Positions 45,267 to 53,705 of a stretch of DNA of 64,000 bases are shown here, piece by piece. Positions within the stretch are counted from its first letter, which is position 1. Each line of letters starts with the position of its first letter. The position numbers and the translations under genes were made by a program. The notes under the pieces are model-generated. The model did not search any database, was not told the origin of the DNA, and was given only the letters and a program-made list of their open reading frames with translations. The DNA is from VAZQ01 sp963744275 (GTDB taxonomy: Bacteria; Pseudomonadota; Alphaproteobacteria; Rhizobiales; Xanthobacteraceae), in contig CAVUSX010000019.1 in the NCBI GenBank assembly GCA_963744275.1, forward strand, positions 434,001 to 498,000, given 5' to 3'.

Positions 45267-45346
45267 GGCATCCTCGGTTTGGGTGGCTTGCGCGAGCGCG
45301 TCTCATATACACTGTATCGGGTTGCGCTGTAGGGGAGCGCGAACGC

Positions 45347-45394
45347 ACAGGATTTGCTACAGGACTTGCTACAGCACTTGCTACAGGACTTGCA
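45347..45394 (+). repeat. Four tandem 12-bp repeats before a start codon
   Basis: Four units of acaggacttgct in direct tandem: acaggatttgct, acaggacttgct, acagcacttgct and acaggacttgca. They end two bases before the GTG start at 45397, so the last unit supplies the only ribosome-binding-site-like sequence (cagga). Unit length is a multiple of three. Confidence 0.85.
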
Positions 45395-45396
45395 TC

Positions 45397-46779
45397 GTGG
45401 ATACGCCAGAACCGCCGGCCCCGCTCTGTTTCGTGCTCATGCCGTTCGGCCGCAAGACCGACGCGGCCGGGCGGGTGACCAATTTCAATTCGGTCTATCA
45501 GAAGCTGATCGCGCCGGCGGTGGAGCAGGCGGGACTCGAGCCGATCCGCGCCGACGAGGAGAAGATCGGCGGCACCATCCACAAGCCGATGTTCGAGCGG
45601 CTGATGCTGTGCCATTATGCGGTCGCCGACATCACCGGCGCCAATCCCAACGTCTTCTACGAGCTCGGCATCCGCCACGCGCTGCGGCCTTCGAGCACCG
45701 TCGTCCTGTTCGTGGCCGGGACCGTCATTCCGTTCGACATCGCGCTGGTGCGCGGCATCTCCTACCGGACCGACGGCGCCGGCGAGCCGGTGGACCCGCA
45801 GGGCCCCATGCAGGCGATCACCGAGCACCTGCGGGCCGCGCGCGAGAACCCGCACTCCGACAGCCCGATCTTCCAGCTGCTCGACGACATGCCGCACCAG
45901 CAGATCGACCACAGCAAGACCGACGTGTTTCGCCAGCAGGTCGACTATTCCAAGAAGTACAAGGCCCGGCTCAGCGCCGCCGTGCGCGCCGGCCCCGAGG
46001 CGGTGCAAGCGATCGCGACCGAGCCGGCGCTCCACAATCTCAACGAGGTCGAGACCGGCGTGGTGGTCGATGTTTTTCTCTCGCTGCGCGAGGTGAAGGC
46101 CCATGCCGCCATGATCGCGCTCTACGAACGGATGCCGCCGCCGCTGCAGCGCGCCAAGATGATGCGCGAGCAGCTCGGATTCGCGCTCAACCGGGAGGGG
46201 CGCTTCGAGGAGGCGGAGGCGCTGCTCAAGCAGGTGATCGCCGAGTTCGGGCCCTCGAGCGAGACCAACGGTCTGCTCGGGCGCATCTACAAGGATCGCT
46301 GGGAGATCGCCCGGGATCAGGGCCGTCCGGAGGCCCGCAGCCTCTTGCGCCGCGCCATCGACACCTATCTGGAAGGCTTCCAGGCCGACTGGCGCGACGC
46401 CTATCCGGGCATCAATGCGCTCACCCTGATGGAGCGGCAGGACAAGCCGGATGCGAGACGAGAGCAGATCCTCCCGGTGGTGCGCTATTCGGCGAGCCGC
46501 AAGGCGCAGATCAATCCCGATTATTGGGACTATGCGACGCTGCTCGAGCTCGCCGTGCTGGCCGACGACCGCGAGGACGCGCACGACAAGCTCTCCGAGG
46601 CCACCGCGGCCGAGTGTTCGGCCTGGATGCTGGAATCGAGCGCGCGCAATCTCGCTTTGATCCGCGAGGCGCGCGAAGCCCGCGACCAGGATGCCGGCTG
46701 GATCAACGATCTCGAAAGTGAGTTGCTGGCCAAGGCGGCGCGGCTGGCGGGAAAGCCGAAGACCAACTCCGGGTCGTGA
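45397..46779 (+). CDS. Deoxyribohydrolase-like (NDT/TIR superfamily) plus TPR protein, DUF4071/TRAFs-binding type
   Basis: A 460-residue cytoplasmic protein. Residues 8-125 look like a nucleoside-2-deoxyribosyltransferase-type Rossmann domain: LCFVLMPFGRK (10-20), NSVYQKLIAPAVEQAGLEPI, and the hallmark ADITGANPNVFYELGIRHA (77-95), whose Glu89 matches the catalytic Glu of that fold. The rest is helical with TPR-like pairs (ALNREGRFEEAEALLKQVIA, TNGLLGRIYKDRWEIA). This layout matches bacterial proteins annotated DUF4071 or MAP3K TRAFs-binding domain, related to the regulatory region of ASK1 kinases, where comparative studies placed it in immune or stress signalling. GTG start after four 12-bp repeats; no effector gene adjoins it. 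Substrate unknown. Confidence 0.8.
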   Translation: MDTPEPPAPLCFVLMPFGRKTDAAGRVTNFNSVYQKLIAPAVEQAGLEPIRADEEKIGGTIHKPMFERLMLCHYAVADITGANPNVFYELGIRHALRPSSTVVLFVAGTVIPFDIALVRGISYRTDGAGEPVDPQGPMQAITEHLRAARENPHSDSPIFQLLDDMPHQQIDHSKTDVFRQQVDYSKKYKARLSAAVRAGPEAVQAIATEPALHNLNEVETGVVVDVFLSLREVKAHAAMIALYERMPPPLQRAKMMREQLGFALNREGRFEEAEALLKQVIAEFGPSSETNGLLGRIYKDRWEIARDQGRPEARSLLRRAIDTYLEGFQADWRDAYPGINALTLMERQDKPDARREQILPVVRYSASRKAQINPDYWDYATLLELAVLADDREDAHDKLSEATAAECSAWMLESSARNLALIREAREARDQDAGWINDLESELLAKAARLAGKPKTNSGS

Positions 46780-46822
46780 TCATGCCGCCGCCGCGACCGC
46801 TCGGGCACCCGCGCGAGCCGTC

Positions 46823-47161
46823 TCAAAAATTCGAGCAGGAGGAGCCGAGCCCGCCGAGAATATCCCTGCAAGTCAGTCCTGTTTCCGGATCGATCCAGGT
46901 GTGCTCGGGCGTGGCGCGCTGGTGTATCGTGTGGCCGAAGCGCCAACCACGCGTGGCCATGCAACGCTTGAATCCGGCGGGCGTCGGCTTGCCGTTCAGG
47001 TCCGGACCGACCATGCGGGTGCAGTAGTCCGCATCGACTTGGGCGGCGGCATTCGGGTCGCTCCGCGGGTGTTTGAGGGCGTCGACCCAGATGTCCTTGT
47101 CGGCTTGCGCTCCGAGCACGCTGCCGACGAGCAGAACCGTGGCAAGCATCATGCGTTTCAT
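46823..47161 (-). CDS. Small exported cysteine-containing protein, unknown
   Basis: A 112-residue protein from the ATG at 47161 (GGAG upstream). A signal peptide (MMLATVLLVGSVLGAQA) precedes a mature domain with YCTRMVGPDLNGKPTPAGFK, RCMATRGWRFGHTIHQR and WIDPETGLTCRDILGGLGSS. Four cysteines may form disulfides. Conserved in Bradyrhizobium-like genomes as hypothetical; the xRGWxF/Y and DPETGxxC motifs recur in such periplasmic proteins. Confidence 0.7.
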   Translation of the reverse strand: MKRMMLATVLLVGSVLGAQADKDIWVDALKHPRSDPNAAAQVDADYCTRMVGPDLNGKPTPAGFKRCMATRGWRFGHTIHQRATPEHTWIDPETGLTCRDILGGLGSSCSNF

Positions 47162-47415
47162 GGCAGCTCCTCCATTTGGACGATCGCAGGTCAAGATGAG
47201 TCGCGCCGGATGGAGGCGGGGTTCGAAGCCGATCGATTACAAATTGGACAGGGTCGGCAGGCCGGACGGCGCCGCGGGTGCGGGCCGCTGCGAGCCGGTC
47301 GTGGCACGCGGCGAGGCACCGACATTATTTGACGCCGTCGAAAAACCGCCCGACAAAATTGCGGGGAGGAGGGTGAAGCGCTTCCGCCGCGCCGGGCGTG
47401 GAAGGTTTGGGCGGC

Positions 47416-48531
47416 CTACTTCGACAGCGCCCCGAGTACCGATCTTACCGAATCGACCACGGGCGACGTCAGGAGCGGCGCCACGACTGCCGCGATCGAT
47501 GTAATGGTGGCTGCCGGGGCGAATTGCAGGGCGTCGGTGCGCGTCGGATCCGGTTGACCGCCATCGGCGGGCGCCGCCTGACGCAATGCGTCGACGTCGA
47601 GCATCCAGGCCGTGACGGCAGGCGCGAAGGCGGCGAAGATCGCTGCGGTACCGAGCGCGCCGAACTGCAGCACCAGCGAATTGGCGATCGGCGCCAAAGC
47701 GATCGCTTCGTCGGCTTTGACCAGCGTCAATGGCCACTCGACCAGCGCCTTGTTGCACAGAACGCCCATGACGTATGACGCGGAGGCGAGCCAGAGCAGG
47801 CAGCGCAGCAAGAAACGGCGCGCTATCAGCGCAGGTTCCGTCAATGGTTGCGCCGGACTCCGGGTCAGCAGCATCAGCGCCGTCAACAGCATGCCGACCG
47901 GGATCAAAGCGACCACGGTGTCGGCGAAGACCAGATTTTCCATCAACTGACCGGTGGGCAGCGGCCGGCCATGCGACAGGGTGACGAAGGGGGTGAGGCC
48001 GGGAAAGGAATTGGCCGCGTTGAGCAGATCGTGGACGACCAGATAGCGGCCGTGAACGTCGGAAAAGCTCGCAGCGGTCAGCCACGAGACGCCGCTCCAG
48101 AACAGAACGGCGCTGATGAGACCCGGCCATCTCCACGATCGCAAGACCAGCGCGGCGCTGAAGACGAATGTTGCCAGTGCGACAATCACCAGAAAGGCGC
48201 TGGCGATCGCGTAGGCGACGCGACCGGCATAATCGCGTGCCGGTAGAAACATCGTCGCGTCGGGGACCGCAGGCACCGCGCCGGGCTTTGCAGCGACCGT
48301 CTTCTCGTCGGCCGCAGCGTCTTTGGGTGTCGCCGCCGTGTACTGGAAAGAGACCCTGGCGCTATTTGCGTATAGGGCCGGCGATATCAGCTGCGAATAA
48401 AATATGTTGAGGACGAGGATGGCGACGAACGGTCCGGCGACACAGCCGAGCGCCAGCGCCCACCGCCACCGCGGAGCGGCACGTCTTTCACCGGCCGCCG
48501 CCGTATCTCGAACAATGAAGACTTCCATCAT
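47416..48531 (-). CDS. Hypothetical polytopic membrane protein
   Basis: About 371 residues with roughly seven hydrophobic segments, for example WALALGCVAGPFVAILVLNI, AIASAFLVIVALATFVFSAA, LISAVLFWSGVSWLTAASF and IPVGMLLTALMLLT. A 50-residue Ala/Lys loop follows the first. No transporter or enzyme motif was recognised. The start is uncertain: the ATG at 48531 gives a short basic N-terminus, while in-frame ATGs at 48564 and 48585 are possible. It is isolated between a small secreted protein gene and a hydrolase gene on the same strand. Confidence 0.6.
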   Translation of the reverse strand: MMEVFIVRDTAAAGERRAAPRWRWALALGCVAGPFVAILVLNIFYSQLISPALYANSARVSFQYTAATPKDAAADEKTVAAKPGAVPAVPDATMFLPARDYAGRVAYAIASAFLVIVALATFVFSAALVLRSWRWPGLISAVLFWSGVSWLTAASFSDVHGRYLVVHDLLNAANSFPGLTPFVTLSHGRPLPTGQLMENLVFADTVVALIPVGMLLTALMLLTRSPAQPLTEPALIARRFLLRCLLWLASASYVMGVLCNKALVEWPLTLVKADEAIALAPIANSLVLQFGALGTAAIFAAFAPAVTAWMLDVDALRQAAPADGGQPDPTRTDALQFAPAATITSIAAVVAPLLTSPVVDSVRSVLGALSK

Positions 48532-48649
48532 CCAACCGCGCTTGACCTTCCGGAGCTCGATCATATCCCGTCGCTTCCACCGCATCCCCGCTGATCATTT
48601 GATGCCCGTAGACCAAGCTCTCCTGAATCCTCCTTCACGCAATTTAACG

Positions 48650-49555
48650 TCAGCGGCTCGGCAATTTGGAGAAGAAATCCCAGATCGCGACCGGCGAATC
48701 CAGGTCTTCGCCCGCGAGCGGCATGGCGTGCCCGCCGTTCTGCACGGAATACAGCACGACCACGGGGGTGCCGTCCTTCACCCAGGTCATGCTGTCGACC
48801 GAGGTGGTCCCGCCTTTGTGCGGCAGCTTCGCGAGCTCCGGCATGGCGGTCACGCCCAACAGCTTCGCCCAATATTTCGCGGTGTCCTCGCTGGAGAGCA
48901 CATTGCCCAGCTTGGCGCCGCCCAAATTCACCATGCCGCCGCCATAGGGATTGATGGGGTCGGCGGTGCCGTTGACGATCATCACCGGGATCGGCTTGTC
49001 GACCTGCCCGCAATCGAGATTCTCCTTCACCGGCAGGCTCGCCGAGATGGTGGCGACGCCGGCGAAATCCTCGGGATGCTCCAGCGCCAGCCGGTAGGCG
49101 AGCTGTGCGCCGTTGGACCAGCCGGTGGCGAAGACGCGCTTGCGGTCGATGGCGTGCGCCGTGACCTCATGGTCGAGAAGGGCTTCGATGAAACCGGAAT
49201 CGTCGATCTTCAGCCGCTTGGAGGAAAACGGCGAGCCGCTGCGGCAATCGTTCCAGGTGTTCTCGAACCCGTCCGGATAGACGACGAGGAATCCGTATTT
49301 GTCCGCCAGCTCGTCGAATTCGTAATTGGTATAATCGCGCATGCCCGGGGCATCGCCCCCCGAGGGATGCAGCACGAACAGCAGCGGCGCGCCGGGCTTG
49401 AAGGTCTTGGGAACATATTCGATGAAAGTGCGCTCGCGGCCCCCCACCGTACCTATGTTGTGTGTCGCCTCGCCCATCGGCGCGGCGGCGACGGCGGTGC
49501 CTAAGAGCGCGAGCGCGGCGCCGATCGTCCAATGCGGAACTGTGGTCTCAGCCAT
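48650..49555 (-). CDS. Exported esterase, LpqC/PHB depolymerase family
   Basis: A 301-residue alpha/beta hydrolase with a signal peptide (GAALALLGTAVAAAP). Family marks are LFVLHPSGGDAPGMRDYTNY, ADKYGFLVVYPDGFENTWND with CRSG, the nucleophile elbow GWSNGAQLAYRLAL, and the catalytic His in YSVQNGGHAMPL. Relatives cleave poly(3-hydroxybutyrate) oligomers, feruloyl esters or short acyl esters. The length is short for a true PHB depolymerase, so a small-ester substrate is as likely. GGAG lies ten bases before the ATG at 49555. It follows the PEBP gene by 61 bp on the same strand. Confidence 0.88.
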   Translation of the reverse strand: MAETTVPHWTIGAALALLGTAVAAAPMGEATHNIGTVGGRERTFIEYVPKTFKPGAPLLFVLHPSGGDAPGMRDYTNYEFDELADKYGFLVVYPDGFENTWNDCRSGSPFSSKRLKIDDSGFIEALLDHEVTAHAIDRKRVFATGWSNGAQLAYRLALEHPEDFAGVATISASLPVKENLDCGQVDKPIPVMIVNGTADPINPYGGGMVNLGGAKLGNVLSSEDTAKYWAKLLGVTAMPELAKLPHKGGTTSVDSMTWVKDGTPVVVLYSVQNGGHAMPLAGEDLDSPVAIWDFFSKLPSR

Positions 49556-49616
49556 GATCTCGGGGCTCCGTTTCGCACGCGCCAAACCATCGAAGCGAAG
49601 GTAGCGCGTTGAACGT

Positions 49617-50324
49617 CTAATGCGGCGGATCGAAATCATGCGCGCCGAATTTGGAAAAAACCTCGCCGGAAGCGAGAACATGGCCCTGCATGGCGGCGAC
49701 CACCGCCGTGCGTCTTGCCTTGGCGGGGTCGAGGTCCAGTTTCGTATCGAGCGCGAACATCTCGAAATAATAGGGATGAGGCGTGCCGCCTTCAGCGTGG
49801 AAGTTGGGACCTCGGTAGCCGGGATCGGCGGAAATGTCCTCGCGCCCGGTCGCCGAGTTTTGCAGTCCGTTGAGCGCGCCCGCCGGATCCTTGACATGGG
49901 CGTCGGTGGGAATACCCCTCGCCAATTTGGTGACGTTTGCCGGGATGTTGTAGATGATCCAATGCACGGTCGGATCGGGCCGCACACCGACACCACCTTC
50001 ACCTTCCATGACCAGCACATAGGACTGCGTGCCGACGGGACCGGCTGACCACGCGACCCCTGGCGAGAGGTTTTGGCCTCCGCAGCACGCGATATTGAAG
50101 AACCGCTTGTCCTGGTAGTTCTGGCCTGCAAAATCCGGCGAGCTCACGGTCATTGCCGGGGCGCCGGGTTTCGGCGGCGCGAGCGCGATAACACGGGGCG
50201 TCCACGTCCATGTGTGTTCGCTCGGCTGCTGCGCGCTGGCGGAATTCATCGTTGCGATGGCGGTCATCGTTGCCGAGGCGGTGAGAAACGTGATCATGAC
50301 GCCAATGAAACCGTCGCGATCCAT
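49617..50324 (-). CDS. YbhB/YbcL-type PEBP family protein, exported
   Basis: A 235-residue periplasmic protein of the phosphatidylethanolamine-binding/RKIP-like family. From the ATG at 50324 a signal peptide (ITFLTASATMTAIATMNSAS) leads to AMTVSSPDFAGQNYQDKRFF, NLSPGVAWSAGPVGTQSYVL, DPTVHWIIYNIPANVTKLAR and the loop YRGPNFHAEGGTPHPYYFEM, which corresponds to the ligand-site GPxPPxGxxHxY motif with changes. Ligand unknown. It lies between two exported alpha/beta hydrolase genes on one strand, suggesting a shared secreted function. Confidence 0.87.
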   Translation of the reverse strand: MDRDGFIGVMITFLTASATMTAIATMNSASAQQPSEHTWTWTPRVIALAPPKPGAPAMTVSSPDFAGQNYQDKRFFNIACCGGQNLSPGVAWSAGPVGTQSYVLVMEGEGGVGVRPDPTVHWIIYNIPANVTKLARGIPTDAHVKDPAGALNGLQNSATGREDISADPGYRGPNFHAEGGTPHPYYFEMFALDTKLDLDPAKARRTAVVAAMQGHVLASGEVFSKFGAHDFDPPH

Positions 50325-50608
50325 GCCTGTGCTCCCGGATGCAGTTGCGCCGCCTCGCTTCGCCCGCCGCCGGCTGTCCGCCGGTCTTCGTCCCCGTTGC
50401 GGCAGCTTGCGGAGCATAGTACGCCAATTTTGGGGGTGCGTGCCAGATGCGGCTCCGCCGTTGGCAAGGCTCCCAGTGTGGCGCTTGCGGCACGGGCTCA
50501 GCCGGCGCGACCGCCGCCGACCATCGGATTTCCGGTGTGGCATGCGCAGGCGGCCTATGACAGTTATCCGGCTCGCTGGACCTCTCGACCGCGCCAGCGA
50601 TGATTCCC

Positions 50609-51886
50609 TCAAGGCACGCTTGGCTGCGCGTTTCCGGCGGCTTCCAGGGTCTTGTCGAGCCAGTCGGCGATGACCTGCGCGACTTGGTCGCTGTTCTTTT
50701 CCAGCATCATCATGTGGCCGTTACCGTGGATGCCGAGGTCGGCGAGCTTGATGAAGGTCACATCGACGCCCGCCTGCCGAAGGTACTCGACATTGCAATG
50801 ATTGTAGCCCGCGTAGAACGAAGCCTCGGCCTGCAGAACCATGATGGGCCGCTCTCCCACGGCGACGAGCTTGCGGGCGGGTTCCATCTGTCGCCAACAA
50901 CGCGCGAGATCGCGTCGTTCGGGCTTTTCCTGCTGCACGAAGGACAGCGGCGATTGCGGCGTCACCGCCGGCTCATAGGCGAGCGGGTTGTTTCCCAAGC
51001 CGTAGGTCTTCACACCTGGGTTGTCGCGGTAATAGTCGTCTTCCGTCTGCTTGATGGCCTTGTCCCAGCCGACATCGAACCTCTGGCTGCTGTGCACGAC
51101 GACATCGTGAACCGGCGGACCGGCGGGCTCCGCCGCAACGATGGCTTTGACCAGGGCGGGCCGGGCCTGCGCCAACGGCCAGGCATACGCGCCGGATTGC
51201 GAGTGCACGAGAATGATCGAAGCTCCAATCCTGTCGAGCAAGGCGGCAAGCGCATCGACGTTCATCTGCGTCTGTAAAACGCGTCTTTCCATTCCCTGCG
51301 CTTCGGAAGATGCATATTGGTCAAAGGCGGGATCGCCTGGCTCGCCCTTGCCGGGCCACTGCGTATGCAGCGCCGCCTGCGGCCAGAGCTTGTAGCGTTC
51401 CTGCACGGTGAATTTCTGCATGACGTAATCGAGGGGCTGCCCGCTTGTCGCGCCATAGACATCGGGAACGAAATTCGACCGCCCACGCGCTACTTGATCG
51501 ACGACGTAAACGCCATATCCCAGACGCGCGAAGTATTGCGCCCATCCTGGACGGCCGTCGGGAGTAGAGATGAAGCCGGTCCCGGTCTGATCGCCACCGT
51601 GGACGAGGACGATGGGAAACGGGTGTTTCAGCTCTGCAGGAATGAAATATTGGACGTACATCTGCCCGATATGGTGCTGAGCGTCGTGTGCTTTGTCATA
51701 GGAGCCGGCCACGAAGAAATTTCCGAAAGCCGAAAGCGCCAATGGCGGCCCGTTCCGACTTTGGGCGGCGGCGGGTTGCCATGACGTCGTCGCGCTAGCC
51801 AGAGTTATCATCAGGGCGGCCGCGCCCCATGCGCTCGTGCGTCTCGAAGTCAGCGGCCGGCCAGACCTTCTTGCACTGCTCGTCAT
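50609..51886 (-). CDS. Exported alpha/beta hydrolase
   Basis: A 425-residue secreted or periplasmic hydrolase. The signal peptide (AALMITLASATTSWQPAAAQ) follows an Arg-rich N-terminus. Catalytic features: PIVLVHGGDQTGTGFISTPD (oxyanion region), the nucleophile in LVHSQSGAYAWPLA, and the His in LGIHGNGHMMMLEKNSDQVA. LGYGVYVVDQVARGRSNFVP precedes the nucleophile. Similar to uncharacterised bacterial and fungal esterases. The ATG at 51886 overlaps by four bases a short frame that is a remnant of an unrelated signal peptide gene. Confidence 0.88.
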   Translation of the reverse strand: MTSSARRSGRPLTSRRTSAWGAAALMITLASATTSWQPAAAQSRNGPPLALSAFGNFFVAGSYDKAHDAQHHIGQMYVQYFIPAELKHPFPIVLVHGGDQTGTGFISTPDGRPGWAQYFARLGYGVYVVDQVARGRSNFVPDVYGATSGQPLDYVMQKFTVQERYKLWPQAALHTQWPGKGEPGDPAFDQYASSEAQGMERRVLQTQMNVDALAALLDRIGASIILVHSQSGAYAWPLAQARPALVKAIVAAEPAGPPVHDVVVHSSQRFDVGWDKAIKQTEDDYYRDNPGVKTYGLGNNPLAYEPAVTPQSPLSFVQQEKPERRDLARCWRQMEPARKLVAVGERPIMVLQAEASFYAGYNHCNVEYLRQAGVDVTFIKLADLGIHGNGHMMMLEKNSDQVAQVIADWLDKTLEAAGNAQPSVP

Positions 51887-51978
51887 GGCTCAGATCCTCT
51901 CTGCTGTTGCGCTGGCGCACGAGCGGCCGGCGGCTGTGGCGCTGCCTCGAGGAGCGTGATGAACTCGCGTCGCCGCAT
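51883..51978 (-). pseudogene. Remnant of an MRRREFITLL-type signal peptide gene
   Basis: From the ATG at 51978 the frame reads MRRREFITLLEAAPQPPAAR. This is the highly recognisable N-terminus of rhizobial ABC-transporter substrate-binding proteins (usually MRRREFITLLGGAA then WPLAARAQ), but one or two indels follow, and it stops after 31 codons. The body of the gene is gone. Its TGA overlaps the ATG of the alpha/beta hydrolase gene (ATGA). Confidence 0.6.
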
Positions 51979-52184
51979 GGAGTCACCGAGTGACTTGACC
52001 CTGTGAAGAAAAGGGCACGCCCCTGTCGCACATCAAGAAAATATCACAATTCAATCTGATGGTCTGCGACCTGCTTCACCTGAAGGGGCCGAGCCTTGGC
52101 CAACGGTCGGCGGGCTGTGAAGGGCCTTTCAATTGTCATGGTCGAATGCCCCCGGTGAAACCAGAAGTTTCGCATTGACCATGG

Positions 52185-53504
52185 TCAGCGAGGAGGGACA
52201 GGGCGGGTTAGTAATAAAATCCTCAGCCACCTGATCAGGCGGCGGAAGTTGTAGCCGACCGCGGCGAGTATGGCGTTGTTGAGGTCGCCTTGGCGGTCGG
52301 CGAGATAGTTGCGATCCATTCGGTGCTCATTCTTGAGATGACCGATGACGGGCTCGATGGCAGATCGTCGGCGCATCTCTCGTTTGATCGTCGGCGTCAC
52401 GCGACGTTTTTGCTTGGACGTGTAGATTTTGAGCTTGTAGTCGGGCGGGGCATTGTGACCTCGATAACCGGCATCGGCATGGAGCCGCTCGATCGTGTTG
52501 CCGACGAGTTGCTCGATCGCCGGGATGACGCGAGCTAAGGTATGGCCGTCGTAAGGATTGCCGGGCAACGCTTGCACGTGAGTGACGAACTGGCCGCCCT
52601 TGCAGTGCTTGAGGGTGGTGGCGACACTCACCTTGACACCGAACTCATAAGGTTTGTGCGCCTTGCCCTTGCCGATGCACTCCACCTCGGGAGCGTGGAG
52701 GCTGTAGACCTTGGGGCCGCGCTGCCCGCGCTCTTGATCTCGCACCCGTCGCGCCAGGTTCAGCAACGGAGCGAACTTGTCCTCGAGCCAGGGATCGCCC
52801 TCGATCTTACGGGCAATGTCCCGGATGACGCGCCCGAGATAGGTCTTGAGCTTGCGCAGGGCCCTTTTGGCGCGATTGAACTGGCGAGCATGGGCATAAC
52901 GCTGGTGCTTGATGAGCGTGAACCTGCCGACGCGCGCGTAGGATTGGCGCAGCTCCACGCCCAGCTTCTGGGCCAGCTTCACCAGCTTCTCGCGAGCCCG
53001 GTTCAACAGCTTGGCATCGGTCGGGAAGGTGATGTTCTTCGGCTGCACCGTCGTGTCAACGATGACGCGGGCGAGATCGCCGGGCTTCATCGCCCCGCTC
53101 TTGGTCGCCACCGCCAAGCTCTCCTGCAGTAGCGCTTGCAGCCGTTCTTCGCCCATGCGACTGCGCCAGTTGCTCATCGAGGAGCGATCGAGCGGCAACT
53201 GGTGCTGGAAAAATTCCTCGCCACAGAAGTACTGATAATACGGATTTTCGATCCACAGCTCACACACGACCTCGTCGCTGAGATTGTAGGTGTGCTTGAG
53301 AATCGCAAGCCCTGCCATCAGCCGCGTCGGTAACGGGGGCTGGCCAGCGCCGTCCTTGTAGACGGCGCCGAATTTCCTCTCCAAAAAGCTCCAGTCGATC
53401 GTCCGCGCCAGCTTCACCAGCGCGTGCTCCATGTCGATGATCTGATCGAGTTGCGAGCGAAACAGATCCTGCTCGCCGGTCTCTCGCCGCTCCCGTGGAC
53501 GCAT
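52185..53504 (-). CDS. IS5/IS1182-type transposase
   Basis: A full-length 439-residue DDE transposase. N-terminal DUF772-like part: KDGAGQPPLPTRLMAGLAIL and YYQYFCGEEFFQHQLPLDRS. Catalytic residues: D in ARVIVDTTVQPKNITFPTDA, D in IERLHADAGYRGHN, and E in RSAIEPVIGHLKNEHRMDRN. No frameshift, so it may be functional. Inverted repeats were not resolved with confidence: segments near 52155 (ggtgaaaccagaagtttcgc) and 53660-53680 share only weak inverted similarity. It separates the hydrolase group from the secreted DUF6152 group and marks recent rearrangement. Confidence 0.9.
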   Translation of the reverse strand: MRPRERRETGEQDLFRSQLDQIIDMEHALVKLARTIDWSFLERKFGAVYKDGAGQPPLPTRLMAGLAILKHTYNLSDEVVCELWIENPYYQYFCGEEFFQHQLPLDRSSMSNWRSRMGEERLQALLQESLAVATKSGAMKPGDLARVIVDTTVQPKNITFPTDAKLLNRAREKLVKLAQKLGVELRQSYARVGRFTLIKHQRYAHARQFNRAKRALRKLKTYLGRVIRDIARKIEGDPWLEDKFAPLLNLARRVRDQERGQRGPKVYSLHAPEVECIGKGKAHKPYEFGVKVSVATTLKHCKGGQFVTHVQALPGNPYDGHTLARVIPAIEQLVGNTIERLHADAGYRGHNAPPDYKLKIYTSKQKRRVTPTIKREMRRRSAIEPVIGHLKNEHRMDRNYLADRQGDLNNAILAAVGYNFRRLIRWLRILLLTRPVPPR

Positions 53505-53705
53505 CGATTCCTCCGCCCGTCACGTCGAAAAGCAGAAAATCACGGCCCGCGATTTGAGGGAATCCCGAACGCAAATTTGCAAGAAAATCGATCCCGGAAC
53601 CCCAATTCCCGGCAAATCCTATTGCCGTAAATCAGGCGTTTTTCCTTGCCGATCAATCGCTTCGGGATATTTCACGGTCGACTCACCCGAACGATGACGA
53701 TCCCG

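Noticed and set aside
45347..45394. CRISPR-like short repeats
   Set aside because: The 12-bp units are directly adjacent with no spacers, and no cas gene is near.
44950..46584. Minus-strand frame of 544 codons opposite the NDT/TPR gene
   Set aside because: The plus-strand frame has clear domain motifs; the minus one is an antisense shadow that joins the start of the convergent gene by chance.
52120..53690. Defined ends of the insertion sequence
   Set aside because: Weak inverted similarity between about 52155 and 53670 was noticed, but it was not good enough to call terminal repeats or a target duplication.
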